Source of the DNA: Metridium senile
Taxonomy: Eukaryota > Cnidaria > Anthozoa > Actiniaria > Metridiidae
Assembly (NCBI GenBank): GCA_949775045.1
Contig: OX459110.1
Span: 5,650,229-5,714,228 of the forward strand
Reading direction: 5' to 3'
Length of the DNA stretch: 64,000 bases
The notes beneath the pieces were generated by a model that was not told the DNA's origin, did not search any database, and saw only the letters and a program-made list of their open reading frames with translations. Made by a program: the position numbers and the translations under genes. Each line of letters opens with the position of its first letter. The first letter of the stretch is position 1. Positions 1 to 11,739 of the stretch are shown in pieces.

Positions 1-50
1 CGAATATTTTGTGCCGAAAAGCCCGATGTTTTTGACACATTTTCAGATCA

Positions 51-60
51 CCCTATAGGG
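51..60. other. 10-bp perfect palindrome CCCTATAGGG, first instance
   Basis: CCCTATAGGG is its own reverse complement and sits at monomer positions 51-60 of almost every full-length copy; the 99-bp copies lack it. Broken versions are subtype-linked: aacctataggg (monomers at 649, 2368), caccttataggg (3989, 5124), catcctataggg (about 44.0-45.8 kb and 53.0-57.4 kb), caccatataggg (44616, 45426). It could be a protein-binding dyad or simply a frozen part of the conserved core; the sequence cannot decide between these. Confidence 0.85.
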
Positions 61-162
61 CATATTGCATTCTGGGTAGGATTTTGTAGTTTTTTCTAAA
101 TAAAATCTTGCGCATTTATCGGAATGCTCTAATATTCTCAGACATTACTCACAGGGTCTATG

Positions 163-324
163 CGAATATTTTGTGAGGAAAAGCCCGATCTTTTTGACAC
201 ATTTTCAGATCACCCTATAGGGCATATTGCATTCTGGGTAGGATTTTGTAGTTTTTTCTAAATAAAATCTTGCGCATTTATCGGAATGCTCTAATATTCT
301 CAGACATTACTCACAGGGTCTAGG
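163..324 (+). repeat. Representative full-length monomer
   Basis: A typical 162-bp unit, numbered from the C of 'cgaatatttt'. Landmarks in order: variable head (3-30); 'ctttttgacacattttc' (28-44); 'agatcaccctatagggcat' (45-63) with a palindrome at 51-60; 'attgcattctgggtaggat' (64-82); 'tttgtagttttttc' (83-96); A-rich 'taaataaaat' (97-106); 'cttgcgcatttatcgg' (107-122); 'aatgctctaatattctcag' (123-141), which contains a short inverted repeat (GAAT...ATTC, extended to AGAAT...ATTCT in the 'cag' subtype); 'acattactcacagggtc' (142-158) and 'tagg' (159-162). This copy carries a private 'gtgagg' head shared only with the monomer at 1297. Confidence 0.95.
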
Positions 325-1620
325 CGAATATTTTGTGACGAAAAGTCCGATCTTTTTGACACATTTTCAGATCACCCTATAGGGCATATTGCATTCTGGG
401 TAGGATTTTGTAGTTTTTTCTAAATAAAATCTTGCGCATTTATCAGAATGCTCTAATATTCTCAGACATTACTAACAGGGTCTAGGCGAAACTTTTGTGC
501 CGAAAATCCCGATCTTTTTGACACATTTTCAGATCACCCTATAGGGCATATTGCATTCAGGGTAGGATTTTGTAGTTTTTTCTAAATAAAATCTTGCGCA
601 TTTATCGGAATGCTCTAATATTCTCAGACATTACTCACAGGGTCTAGGCGAAACTTTTGTGACGAAAAGCCTGAACTTTTTGACACATTTTCAGATCAAC
701 CTATAGGGCATATTGCATTCTGGGTAGGATTTTGTAGTTTTTTCTAAATAAAATCTTGCACATTTATTAGAATGCTCTAATATTCTCAGACATTACTCAC
801 AGGGTCTAGGCGAAAATTTTGTGCCGAAAACCCCGATCTTTTTGACACATTTTCAGATCACCCTATAGGGCATATTGCATTCAGGGTAGGATTTTGAAGT
901 TTTTTCTAAATAAAATCTTGCACATTTATCAGAATGCTCTAATATTCTCAGACATTACTCACAGGGTCTAGGCGAATATTTTGTGACGAAAAGCCCGATC
1001 TTTTTGACACATTTTCAAATCACCCTATAGGGCATATTGTATTCTGGGTAGGATTTTGTAGTTTTGTCTAAATAAAATCTTGCGCATTTATCCGAATGCT
1101 CTAATAATCTCAGACATGACTCACAGGGTCTATGCGAATATTTTGTGACGAAAAGCCCGATGTTTTTGACACATTTTCAGATCACCCTATAGGGCATATT
1201 GCATTCTGGGTAGGATTTTGTAGTTTTTTCTAAATAAAATCTTGCGCATTTATCGGAATGCTCTAATATTCTCAGACATTACTCACAGGGTCTATGCGAA
1301 TATTTTGTGAGGAAAAGCCCGATCTTTTTGACACATTTTCAGATCACCCTATAGGGCATATTGCATTCTGGGTAGGATTTTGTAGTTTTTTCTAAATAAA
1401 ATCTTGCGCATTTATCGGATTGCTCTAATATTCTCAGACATTACTCACAGGGTCTAGGCGAATATTTTGTGACGAAAAGTCCGATCTTTTTGACACATTT
1501 TCAGATCACCCTATAGGGCATATTGCCTTCTGGGTAGGATTTTGTAGTTTTTTGTAAATAAAATCTTGCGCATTTATCAGAATGCTCTAATATTCTCAGA
1601 CATTACTAACAGGGTCTAGG

Positions 1621-1719
1621 CGAAAATTTTGTGCCGAAAACCCCAATCTTTTTGACACATTTTCTTGCGCATTTATCAGAATGCTCTAATAATCTCAGAC
1701 ATTACTCACAGGGTCTAGG
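1621..1719 (+). repeat. 99-bp deleted monomer, copy 1
   Basis: Monomer lacking 63 bp (positions 45-107): 'gacacattttc' is joined directly to 'ttgcgcattt'. The breakpoints share 2 bp ('tc'). The palindrome, conserved core and T-run are lost. It also carries the linked private variants 'ccccaatc' and 'ctaataatctcag'. The same breakpoint and private variants occur in all 16 copies, so the deletion happened once and spread by duplication. Confidence 0.95.
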
Positions 1720-3663
1720 CGAAATTTTTGTGCCGAAAATCCCGATCTTTTTGACACATTTTCAGATCACCCTATAGGGCATATTGCATTCTGGGTAGGA
1801 TTTTGTAGTTTTTTCTAAATAAAATCTTGCGCATTTATCAGAATGCTCTAATATTCTCAGACATTACTAACAGGGTCTAGGCGAATATTTTGTGCCGAAA
1901 ATCCCGATCTTTTTGACATATTTTCAGATCACCCTATAGGGCATATTGCATTCTGGGTAGGATTTTGTAGTTTTTTCTAAATAAAATCTTGCGCATTTAT
2001 CAGAATGCTCTAATATTCTCAGACATTACTCACAGGGTCTAGGCGAAAATTTTGTGCCGAAAACCCCGATCTTTTTGACACATTTTCAGATCACCCTATA
2101 GGGCATATTGCATTCTGGGTAGGATTTTGTAGTTTTTTCTAAATAAAATCTTGCGCATTTATCAGAATGCTCTAATATTCTCAGACATTACTAACAGGGT
2201 CAAGGCGAAACTTTTGTGCCGAAAATCCCGATCTTTTTGACACATTTTCAGATCACCCTATAGGGCATATTGCATTCAGGGTAGGATTTTGTAGTTTTTT
2301 CTAAATAAAATCTTGCGCATTTATCGGAATGCTCTAATATTCTCAGACATTACTCACAGGGTCTAGGCGAAACTTTTGTGACGAAAAGCCCGAACTTTTT
2401 GACACATTTTCAGATCAACCTATAGGGCATATTGCATTCTGGGTAGGATTTTGTAGTTTTTTCTAAATAAAATCTTGCACATTTATTAGAATGCTCTAAT
2501 ATTCTCAGACATTACTCACAGGGTCTAGGCGAAAATTTTGTGCCGAAAACCCCGATCTTTTTGACACATTTTCAGATCACCCTATAGGGCATATTGCATT
2601 CAGGGTAGGATTTTGTAGTTTTTTCTAAATAAAATCTTGCACATTTATCAGAATGCTCTAATATTCTCAGACATTACTAACAGGGTCTAGGCGAAACTTT
2701 TGTGCAGAAAATCCCGATCTTTTTGACACATTTTCAGATCACCCTATAGGGCATATTGCATTCTGGGTAGGATTTTGTAGTTTTTTCTAAATAAATTCTT
2801 GCACATTTATTAGAATGCTCTAATATTCTCAGACATTACTCACAGGGTCTAGGCGAAAATTTTGTGCCGAAAACCCCGATCTTTTTGACACATTTTCAGA
2901 TCACCCTATAGGGCATATTGCATTCTGGGTAGGATTTTGTAGTTTTTTCTAAATAAAATCTTGCACATTTATTAGAATGCTCTAATATTATCAGACATTA
3001 CTCACAGGGTCTAGGCGAAAATTTTGAGCCAAAAACCCCGATCTTTTTGACATATTTTCAGATCACCCTATAGGGCATATTGCATTCTGGGTAGGATTTT
3101 GTAGTTTTTTCTAAATAAAATCTTGCGCATTTATCGGAATGCTCTAATATTCTCAGACATTACTTACAGGGTCTAGGCGAAAATTTTGTGCCGAAAAGCC
3201 CGATCTTTTTGACACATTTTCAAATCACCCTATAGGGCATATTGCATTCTGGGTAGGATTTTGTAGTTTTTTCTAAATAAAATCTTGCGCATTTATCAGA
3301 ATGCTCTAATATTTTCAGACATTACTAACAGGGTCTAGGCGAAAATTTTGTGCCGAAAACCCCGATCTTTTTGACACATTTTCAGATCACCCTATAGGGC
3401 ATATTGCATTCTGGGTAGGATTTTGTAGTTTTTTCTAAATAAAATCTTGCACATTTATTAGAATGCTCTAATATTCTCAGACATTACTAACAGGGTCTAG
3501 CCAAAAATTTTGAGCCGAAAACCCCGAGCTTTTTGACACATTTTCAGATCACCCTATAGGGCATATTGCATTCTGGGTAGGATTTTGTAGTTTTTTCTAA
3601 ATAAAATCTTGCGCATTTATCGGAATGCTCTAATATTCTCAGACATTACTCACAGGGTCTAGG
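1720..3663 (+). repeat. Twelve-monomer HOR segment matching 6941-8885
   Basis: The order of monomer heads (gtgccg-aaaatccc; gtgccg with gacatatt; gtgccg-aaaacccc; gtgccg-aaaatccc with attcaggg; gtgacg-cgaac with aacctata; attcaggg; gtgcag; gccg or gagcca; gagcca with gacatatt; caaatc; gccg-ttag; gagccg-gagc) is repeated from 6941 at an offset of 5221-5222 bp. It is the leftmost copy of the module that makes up much of the 3664-bp HOR, and is more diverged from it than the later copies are from each other. Confidence 0.8.
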
Positions 3664-5609
3664 CGAATATTTTGTGACGAAAAGCCCGATCTTTTTGACA
3701 CATTTTCAAATCACCCTATAGGGCATATTGCATTCTGGGTAGGATTTTGTAGTTTTTTTGTAAATAAAATCTTGCGCATTTATCGGAATGCTCTAATATT
3801 CTCAGACATTACTCACAGGGTCTAGGCGAAAATTTTGAGCCGAAAACCCCGATCTTTTTGACACATTTTAAGATCACCCTATAGGGCATATTGCATTCTG
3901 GGTAGGATTTTGTAGTTTTTTCTAAATAAAATCTTGCACATTTATTAGAATGCTCTAATATTCTCAGACATCACTCACAGGGTCTAGGCGAAAATTTTGT
4001 GCCGAAAACCACGATCTTTTTGACACATTTTCAGATCACCTTATAGGGCATATTGCATTCAGGGTAGGATTTTGTAGTTTTTTCTAAATAAAATCTTGCA
4101 CATTTATCAGAATGCTCTAATATTCTCAGACATTACTCACAGGGTCTAGGCGAATATTTTGTGACGAAAAGCCCGATCTTTTTGACACATTTTCAAATCA
4201 CCCTATAGGGCATATTGCATTCTGGGTAGGATTTTGTAGTTTTGTCTAAATAAAATCTTGCGCATTTATCGGAATGCTCTAATATTCTCAGACATTACTC
4301 ACAGGGTCTAGGCGAATATTTTGTGACGAAAAGTCCGATCTTTTTGACACATTTTCAGATCACCCTATAGGGCATATTGCCTTCTGGGTAGGATTTTGTA
4401 GTTTTTTCTAAATAAAATCTTGCACATTTATCAGAATGCTCTAATATTCTCAGACATTACTAACAGGGTCTAGGCGAAACTTTTGTGCCGAAACCCCCGA
4501 ACGTTTTGACACATTTTCAGATCACCCTATAGGGCATATTGCATTCTGGGTAGGATTTTGTAGTTTTTTCTAAATAAAATCTTGCACATTTATTAGAATT
4601 CTCTAATATTCTCAGACATTACTAACAGGGTCTAGCCAAAAATTTTGAGCCGAAAACCCCGAGCTTTTTGACACATTTTCAGATCACCCTATAGGGCATA
4701 TTGCATTCTGGGTAGGATTTTGTAGTTTTTTCTAAATAAAATCTTGCGCATTTATCGGAATGCTCTAATATTCTCAGACATTACTCACAGGGTCTAGGCG
4801 AATAATTTGTGACGAAAAGCCCGATCTTTTTGACACATTTTCAAATCACCCTATAGGGCATATTGCATTCTGGGTAGGATTTTGTAGTTTTTTTGTAAAT
4901 AAAATCTTGCGCATTTATCGGAATGCTCTAATATTCTCAGACATTACTCACAGGGTCTAGGCGAATATTTTGAGCCGAAAACCCCGATCTTTTTGACACA
5001 TTTTAAGATCACCCTATAGGGCATATTGCATTCTGGGTAGGATTTTGTAGTTTTTTCTAAATAAAATCTTGCACATTTATTAGAATGCTCTAATATTCTC
5101 AGACATTACTCACAGGGTCTAGGCGAAAATTTTGTGCCGAAAACCACGATCTTTTTGACACATTTTCAGATCACCTTATAGGGCATATTGCATTCAGGGT
5201 AGGATTTTGTAGTTTTTTCTAAATAAAATCTTGCACATTTATCAGAATGCTCTAATATTCTCAGACATTACTCACAGGGTCTAGGCGAATATTTTGTGAC
5301 GAAAAGCCCGATCTTTTTGACACATTTTCAAATCACCCTATAGGGCATATTGCATTCTGGGTAGGATTTTGTAGTTTTGTCTAAATAAAATCTTGCGCAT
5401 TTATCGGAATGCTCTAATATTCTCAGACATTACTCACAGGGTCTAGGCGAATATTTTGTGACGAAAAGTCCGATCTTTTTGACACATTTTCAGATCACCC
5501 TATAGGGCATATTGCCTTCTGGGTAGGATTTTGTAGTTTTTTCTAAATAAAATCTTGCGCATTTATCAGAATGCTCTAATATTCTCAGACATTACTAACA
5601 GGGTCTAGG
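3502..5609 (+). repeat. Seven-monomer tandem duplication, period 1135 bp
   Basis: Copy 1 is 3502-4636 (seven monomers, one of 163 bp). Copy 2 starts at 4637 and stays parallel for six monomers. Shared private markers: 'tagccaaaaattttgagccg' head with 'ccccgagc', the 'tttttttgtaaat' monomer, 'ttttaagatc', 'aaccacgatc' with 'caccttata', and 'aagtccgatc' with 'gccttctggg'. The copies part where copy 1 has the unusual 'aaacccccgaacg' monomer (4475) and copy 2 has the 99-bp monomer (5610). Confidence 0.88.
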
Positions 5610-5708
5610 CGAAAATTTTGTGCCGAAAACCCCAATCTTTTTGACACATTTTCTTGCGCATTTATCAGAATGCTCTAATAATCTCAGACATTACTCACAG
5701 GGTCTAGG
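5610..5708 (+). repeat. 99-bp deleted monomer, copy 2
   Basis: Same 63-bp deletion and private variants as the copy at 1621. Preceded by a 'gtccgatc/gccttctggg' monomer and followed by the 'gaaatttttgtgccg' monomer. Confidence 0.95.
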
Positions 5709-6517
5709 CGAAATTTTTGTGCCGAAAATCCCGATCTTTTTGACACATTTTCAGATCACCCTATAGGGCATATTGCATTCTGGGTAGGATTTTGTAGTTT
5801 TTTCTAAATAAAATCTTGCGCATTTATCAGAATGCTCTAATATTCTCAGACATTACTAACAGGGTCTAGGCGAATATTTTGTGCCGAAAATCCCGATCTT
5901 TTTGACATATTTTCAGATCACCCTATAGGGCATATTGCATTCTGGGTAGGATTTTGTAGTTTTTTCTAAATAAAATCTTGCGCATTTATCAGAATGCTCT
6001 AATATTCTCAGACATTACTCACAGGGTCTAGGCGAAAATTTTGTGCCGAAAACCCCGATCTTTTTGACACATTTTCAGATCACCCTATAGGGCATATTGC
6101 ATTCTGGGTAGGATTTCGTAGTTTTTTCTAAATAAAATCTTGCGCATTTATCAGAATGCTCTAATATTCTCAGACATTACTAACAGGGTCTAGGCGAAAC
6201 TTTTGTGCCAAAATCCCGATCTTTTTGACACATTTTCAGATCACCCTATAGGGCATATTGCATTCAGGGTAGGATTTTGTAGTTTTTTCTAAATAAAATC
6301 TTGCGCATTTATCGGAATGCTCTAATATTCTCAGACATTACTCACAGGGTCTAGGCGAAACTTTTGTGACGAAAAGCCCGAACTTTTTGACACATTTTCA
6401 GATCAACCTATAGGGCATATTGCATTCTGGGTAGGATTTTGTAGTTTTTTCTAAATAAAATCTTGCACATTTATTAGAATGCTCTAATATTCTCAGACAT
6501 TACTCACAGGGTTTAGG

Positions 6518-6679
6518 CGAAAATTTTGTGCCGAAAAGCCCGATCTTTTTGACACATTTTCAGATCACCCTATAGGGCATATTGCATTCAGGGTAGGATT
6601 TTGTAGTTTTGTCTAAATAAAATCTTGCGCATTTATCGGAATGCTCTAATATTCTCAGACATTACTCACAGGGTCTAGG
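6518..6679 (+). repeat. Hybrid monomer at a 1232-bp duplication junction
   Basis: The left part has the 'gtgccg' head and 'attcaggg' of the subtype at 811/2530. The right part has 'gttttgtctaaat' and 'gcgcatttatcgg' of the subtype at 5286. The switch lies between monomer positions about 73 and 94. This is what an unequal crossover inside a monomer would leave. Confidence 0.8.
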
Positions 6680-6841
6680 CGAATATTTTGTGACGAAAAG
6701 TCCGATCTTTTTGACACATTTTCAGATCACCCTATAGGGCATATTGCCTTCTGGGTAGGATTTTGTAGTTTTTTCTAAATAAAATCTTGCGCATTTATCA
6801 GAATGCTCTAATATTCTCAGACATTACTAACAGGGTCTAGG

Positions 6842-6940
6842 CGAAAATTTTGTGCCGAAAACCCCAATCTTTTTGACACATTTTCTTGCGCATTTATCAG
6901 AATGCTCTAATAATCTCAGACATTACTCACAGGGTCTAGG
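6842..6940 (+). repeat. 99-bp deleted monomer, copy 3
   Basis: Duplicate of the 5610 copy within the 1232-bp tandem duplication, with the same neighbours on both sides. Confidence 0.95.
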
Positions 6941-8075
6941 CGAAATTTTTGTGCCGAAAATCCCGATCTTTTTGACACATTTTCAGATCACCCTATAGGG
7001 CATATTGCATTCTGGGTAGGATTTTGTAGTTTTTTCTAAATAAAATCTTGCGCATTTATCAGAATGCTCTAATATTCTCAGACATTACTAACAGGGTCTA
7101 GGCGAATATTTTGTGCCGAAAATCCCGATCTTTTTGACATATTTTCAGATCACCCTATAGGGCATATTGCATTCTGGGTAGGATTTTGTAGTTTTTTCTA
7201 AATAAAATCTTGCGCATTTATCAGAATGCTCTAATATTCTCAGACATTACTCACAGGGTCTAGGCGAAAATTTTGTGCCGAAAACCCCGATCTTTTTGAC
7301 ACATTTTCAGATCACCCTATAGGGCATATTGCATTCTGGGTAGGATTTCGTAGTTTTTTCTAAATAAAATCTTGCGCATTTATCAGAATGCTCTAATATT
7401 CTCAGACATTACTAACAGGGTCTAGGCGAAACTTTTGTGCCGAAAATCCCGATCTTTTTGACACATTTTCAGATCACCCTATAGGGCATATTGCATTCAG
7501 GGTAGGATTTTGTAGTTTTTTCTAAATAAAATCTTGCGCATTTATCGGAATGCTCTAATATTCTCAGACATTACTCACAGGGTCTAGGCGAAACTTTTGT
7601 GACGAAAAGCTCGAACTTTTTGACACATTTTCAGATCAACCTATAGGGCATATTGCATTCTGGGTAGGATTTTGTAGTTTTTTCTAAATAAAATCTTGCA
7701 CATTTATTAGAATGCTCTAATATTCTCAGACATTACTCACAGGGTCTAGGCGAAAATTTTGTGCCGAAAAGCCCGATCTTTTTGACACATTTTCAGATCA
7801 CCCTATAGGGCATATTGCATTCAGGGTAGGATTTTGTAGTTTTTTTCTAAATAAAATCTTGCACATTTATCAGAATGCTCTAATATTCTCAGACATTACT
7901 CACAGGGTCTAGGCGAAACTTTTGTGCAGAAAATCCCGATCTTTTTGACACATTTTCAGATCACCCTATAGGGCATATTGCATTCTGGGTAGGATTTTGT
8001 AGTTTTTTCTAAATAAAATCTTGCACATTTATTAGAATGCTCTAATATTATCAGACATTACTCACAGGGTCTAGG

Positions 8076-11000
8076 CGAAAATTTTGAGCCAAAAACCCCG
8101 ATCTTTTTGACACATTTTCAGATCACCCTATAGGGCATATTGCATTCTGGGTAGGATTTTGTAGTTTTTTCTAAATAAAATCTTGCACATTTATTAGAAT
8201 GCTCTAATATTATCAGACATTACTCACAGGGTCTAGGCGAAAATTTTGAGCCAAAAACCCCGATCTTTTTGACATATTTTCAGATCACCCTATAGGGCAT
8301 ATTGCATTCTGGGTAGGATTTTGTAGTTTTTTCTAAATAAAATCTTGCGCATTTATCGGAATGCTCTAATATTCTCAGACATTACTTACAGGGTCTAGGC
8401 GAATATTTTGTGACGAAAAGCCCGATCTTTTTGACACATTTTCAAATCACCCTATAGGGCATATTGCATTCTGGGTAGGATTTTGTAGTTTTTTCTAAAT
8501 AAAATCTTGCGCATTTATCAGAATGCTCTAATATTTTCAGACATTACTAACAGGGTCTAGGCGAAAATTTTGTGCCGAAAACCCCGATCTTTTTGACACA
8601 TTTTCAGATCACCCTATAGGGCATATTGCATTCTGGGTAGGATTTTGTAGTTTTTTCTAAATAAAATCTTGCACATTTATTAGAATGCTCTAATATTCTC
8701 AGACATTACTAACAGGGTCTAGCCAAAAATTTTGAGCCGAAAACCCCGAGCTTTTTGACACATTTTCAGATCACCCTATAGGGCATATTGCATTCTGGGT
8801 AGGATTTTGTAGTTTTTTCTAAATAAAATCTTGCGCATTTATCGGAATGCTCTAATATTCTCAGACATTACTCACAGGGTCTAGCCAAAAATTTTGAGCC
8901 GAAAACCTCGATCTTTTTGACACATTTTCAGATCACCCTATAGGGCATATTGCATTCTGGGTAGGATTTTGTAGTTTTTTCTAAATAAAATCTTGCGCAT
9001 TTATCGGAATGCTCTAATATTCTCAGACATTACTCACAGGGTCTAGGCGAATATTTTGTGACGAAAAGCCCGATCTTTTTGACACATTTTCAAATCACCC
9101 TATAGGGCATATTGCATTCTGGGTAGGATTTTGTAGTTTTTTTGTAAATAAAATCTTGCGCATTTATCGGAATGCTCTAATATTCTCAGACATTACTCAC
9201 AGGGTCTAGGCGAATATTTTGAGCTGAAAACCCCGATCTTTTTGACACATTTTCAGATCACCCTATAGGGCATATTGCATTCTGGGTAGGATTTTGTAGT
9301 TTTTTCTAAATAAAATCTTGCACATTTATTAGAATGCTCTAATATTCTCAGACATTACTCACAGGGTCTAGGCGAAAATTTTGTGCCGAAAACCCCGATC
9401 TTTTTGACACATTTTCAGATCACCTTATAGGGCATATTGCATTCAGGGTAGGATTTTGTAGTTTTTTCTAAATAAAATCTTGCACATTTATCAGAATGCT
9501 CTAATATTCTCAGACATTACTCACAGGGTCTAGGCGAATATTTTGTGACGAAAAGCCCGATCTTTTTGACACATTTTCAAATCACCCTATAGGGCATATT
9601 GCATTCTGGGTAGGATTTTGTAGTTTTGTCTAAATAAAATCTTGCGCATTTATCGGAATGCTCTAATATTCTCAGACATTACTCACAGGGTCTAGGCGAA
9701 AATTTTGAGCCGAAAACCCCGATCTTTTTGACACATTTTCAGATCACCCTATAGGGCATATTGCATTCTGGGTAGGATTTTGTAGTTTTGTCTAAATAAA
9801 ATCTTGCGCATTTATCGGAATGCTCTAATAATCTCAGACATGACTCACAGGGTCTATGCGAATATTTTGTGACGAAAAGCCCGATGTTTTTGACACATTT
9901 TCAGATCACCCTATAGGGCATATTGCATTCTGGGTAGGATTTTGTAGTTTTTTCTAAATAAAATCTTGCGCATTTATCGGAATGCTCTAATATTCTCAGA
10001 CATTACTCACAGGGTCTATGCGAATATTTTGTGACGAAAAGCCCGATCTTTTTGACACATTTTCAGATCACCCTATAGGGCATATTGCATTCTGGGTAGG
10101 ATTTTGTAGTTTTTTCTAAATAAAATCTTGCGCATTTATCGGAATGCTCTAATATTCTCAGACATTACTCACAGGGTCTAGGCGAATATTTTGTGACGAA
10201 AAGTCCGATCTTTTTGACACATTTTCAGATCACCCTATAGGGCATATTGCCTTCTGGGTAGGATTTTGTAGTTTTTTGTAAATAAAATCTTGCGCATTTA
10301 TCAGAATGCTCTAATATTCTCAGACATTACTAACAGGGTCTAGGCAAAAATTTTGTGCCGAAAACCCCAATCTTTTTGACACATTTTCTTGCGCATTTAT
10401 CAGAATGCTCTAATAATCTCAGACATTACTCACAGGGTCTAGGCGAAATTTTTGTGCCGAAAATCCCGATCTTTTTGACACATTTTCAGATCACCCTATA
10501 GGGCATATTGCATTCTGGGTAGGATTTTGTAGTTTTTTGTAAATAAAATCTTGCGCATTTATCAGAATGCTCTAATATTCTCAGACATTACTAACAGGGT
10601 CTAGGCGAATATTTTGTGCCGAAAATCGCGATCTTTTTGACATATTTTCAGATCACCCTATAGGGCATATTGCATTCTGGGTAGGATTTTGTAGTTTTTT
10701 CTAAATAAAATCTTGCGCATTTATCAGAATGCTCTAATATTCTCAGACATTACTCACAGGGTCTAGGCGAAAATTTTGTGCCGAAAACCCCGATCTTTTG
10801 ACACATTTTCAGATCACCCTATAGGGCATATTGCATTCTGGGTAGGATTTTGTAGTTTTTTCTAAATAAAATCTTGCGCATTTATCAGAATGCTCTAATA
10901 TTCTCAGACATTACTAACAGGGTCTAGGCGAAACTTTTGTGCCGAAAATCCCGATCTTTTTGACACATTTTAATATCACCCTATAGGGCATATTGCATTC

Positions 11001-11739
11001 AGGGTAGGATTTTGTAGTTTTTTCTAAATAAAATCTTGCGCATTTATCGGAATGCTCTAATATTCTCAGACATTACTCACAGGGTCTAGGCGAAACTTTT
11101 GTGACGAAAAGCCCGAACTTTTTGACACATTTTCAGATCAACCTATAGGGCATATTGCATTCTGGGTAGGATTTTGTAGTTTTTTCTAAATAAAATCTTG
11201 CACATTTATTAGAATGCTCTAATATTCTCAGACATTACTCACAGGGTCTAGGCGAAAATTTTGTGCCGAAAACCCCGATCTTTTTGACACATTTTCAGAT
11301 CACCCTATAGGGCATATTGCATTCAGGGTAGGATTTTGTAGTTTTTTCTAAATAAAATCTTGCACATTTATCAGAATGCTCTAATATTCTCAGACATTAC
11401 TAACAGGGTCTAGGCGAAACTTTTGTGCAGAAAATCCCGATCTTTTTGACACATTTTCAGATCACCCTATAGGGCATATTGCATTCTGGGTAGGATTTTG
11501 TAGTTTTTTTGTAAATAAAATCTTGCGCATTTATCGGAATGCTCTAATATTCTCAGACATTACTCACAGGGTCTAGGCGAATATTTTGAGCCGAAAACCA
11601 CGATCTTTTTGACACATTTTAAGATCACCCTATAGGGCATATTGCATTCTGGGTAGGATTTTGTAGTTTTTTCTAAATAAAATCTTGCACATTTATTAGA
11701 ATGCTCTAATATTATCAGACATTACTCACAGGGTCTAGG
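8076..11739 (+). repeat. Higher-order repeat, 3664 bp, copy A
   Basis: A 23-monomer unit (22 full-length plus one 99-bp monomer, net +1 bp) that is repeated immediately at 11740. It begins with two 'gagcca' monomers and ends with a 'gtgcag' monomer and a 'gagccg/aagatc' monomer. Private markers shared with copy B at exactly +3664: 'catgactcacag' (9839/13503), 'gatcttttgacac' with one T lost (10791/14455), 'aaaatcgcgatc', and 'ttttaatatc' (10968/14632). Few single-base differences were seen by eye. Confidence 0.92.
10345..10443 (+). repeat. 99-bp deleted monomer, copy 4
   Basis: Lies in HOR copy A. The head reads 'ggcaaaaatttt' (the first CpG changed to CpA), a variant shared only with the copies at 14009 and 19717. 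Confidence 0.95.

Larger units (their letters stand above)
1..1620 (+). repeat. Seven-monomer duplication, offset 1134 bp
   Basis: Monomers at 1, 163 and 325 reappear at 1135, 1297 and 1459, an offset of exactly seven monomers. The rare 'tatg' boundary, the 'gatgttttt' head and the 'gtgagg' head recur in the same order. The second copy then diverges at the 99-bp monomer at 1621, while the first continues with 'gtgccg aaaatcccgatc' (487), so one copy was cut by a later rearrangement. Confidence 0.85.
5448..7850 (+). repeat. Eight-unit tandem duplication, period 1232 bp
   Basis: Units 5448-6679 recur from 6680. Each copy has the 'gtccgatc/gccttctggg' monomer, the 99-bp monomer and six further monomers. 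The period is 7 x 162 + 99 - 1; the missing base is in 'gtgccaaaatccc' of copy 1 (about 6207). The shared private change 'gatttcgtag' (about 6115 and 7347) shows the duplication is recent. The hybrid monomer at 6518 is the junction. Confidence 0.88.

Noticed and set aside
28..60. Bacterial-type promoter (TTGACA followed by TATA-like sequence)
   Set aside because: TTGACA occurs in every monomer, but the only TATA-like element nearby lies in the CCCTATAGGG palindrome, with no coding sequence downstream. The context is a eukaryotic satellite, so this is chance.
1621..1719. Inserted mobile element at the shortened monomers
   Set aside because: The unit is shorter than normal because 63 bp are missing. 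There are no extra bases, target-site duplications or terminal repeats.
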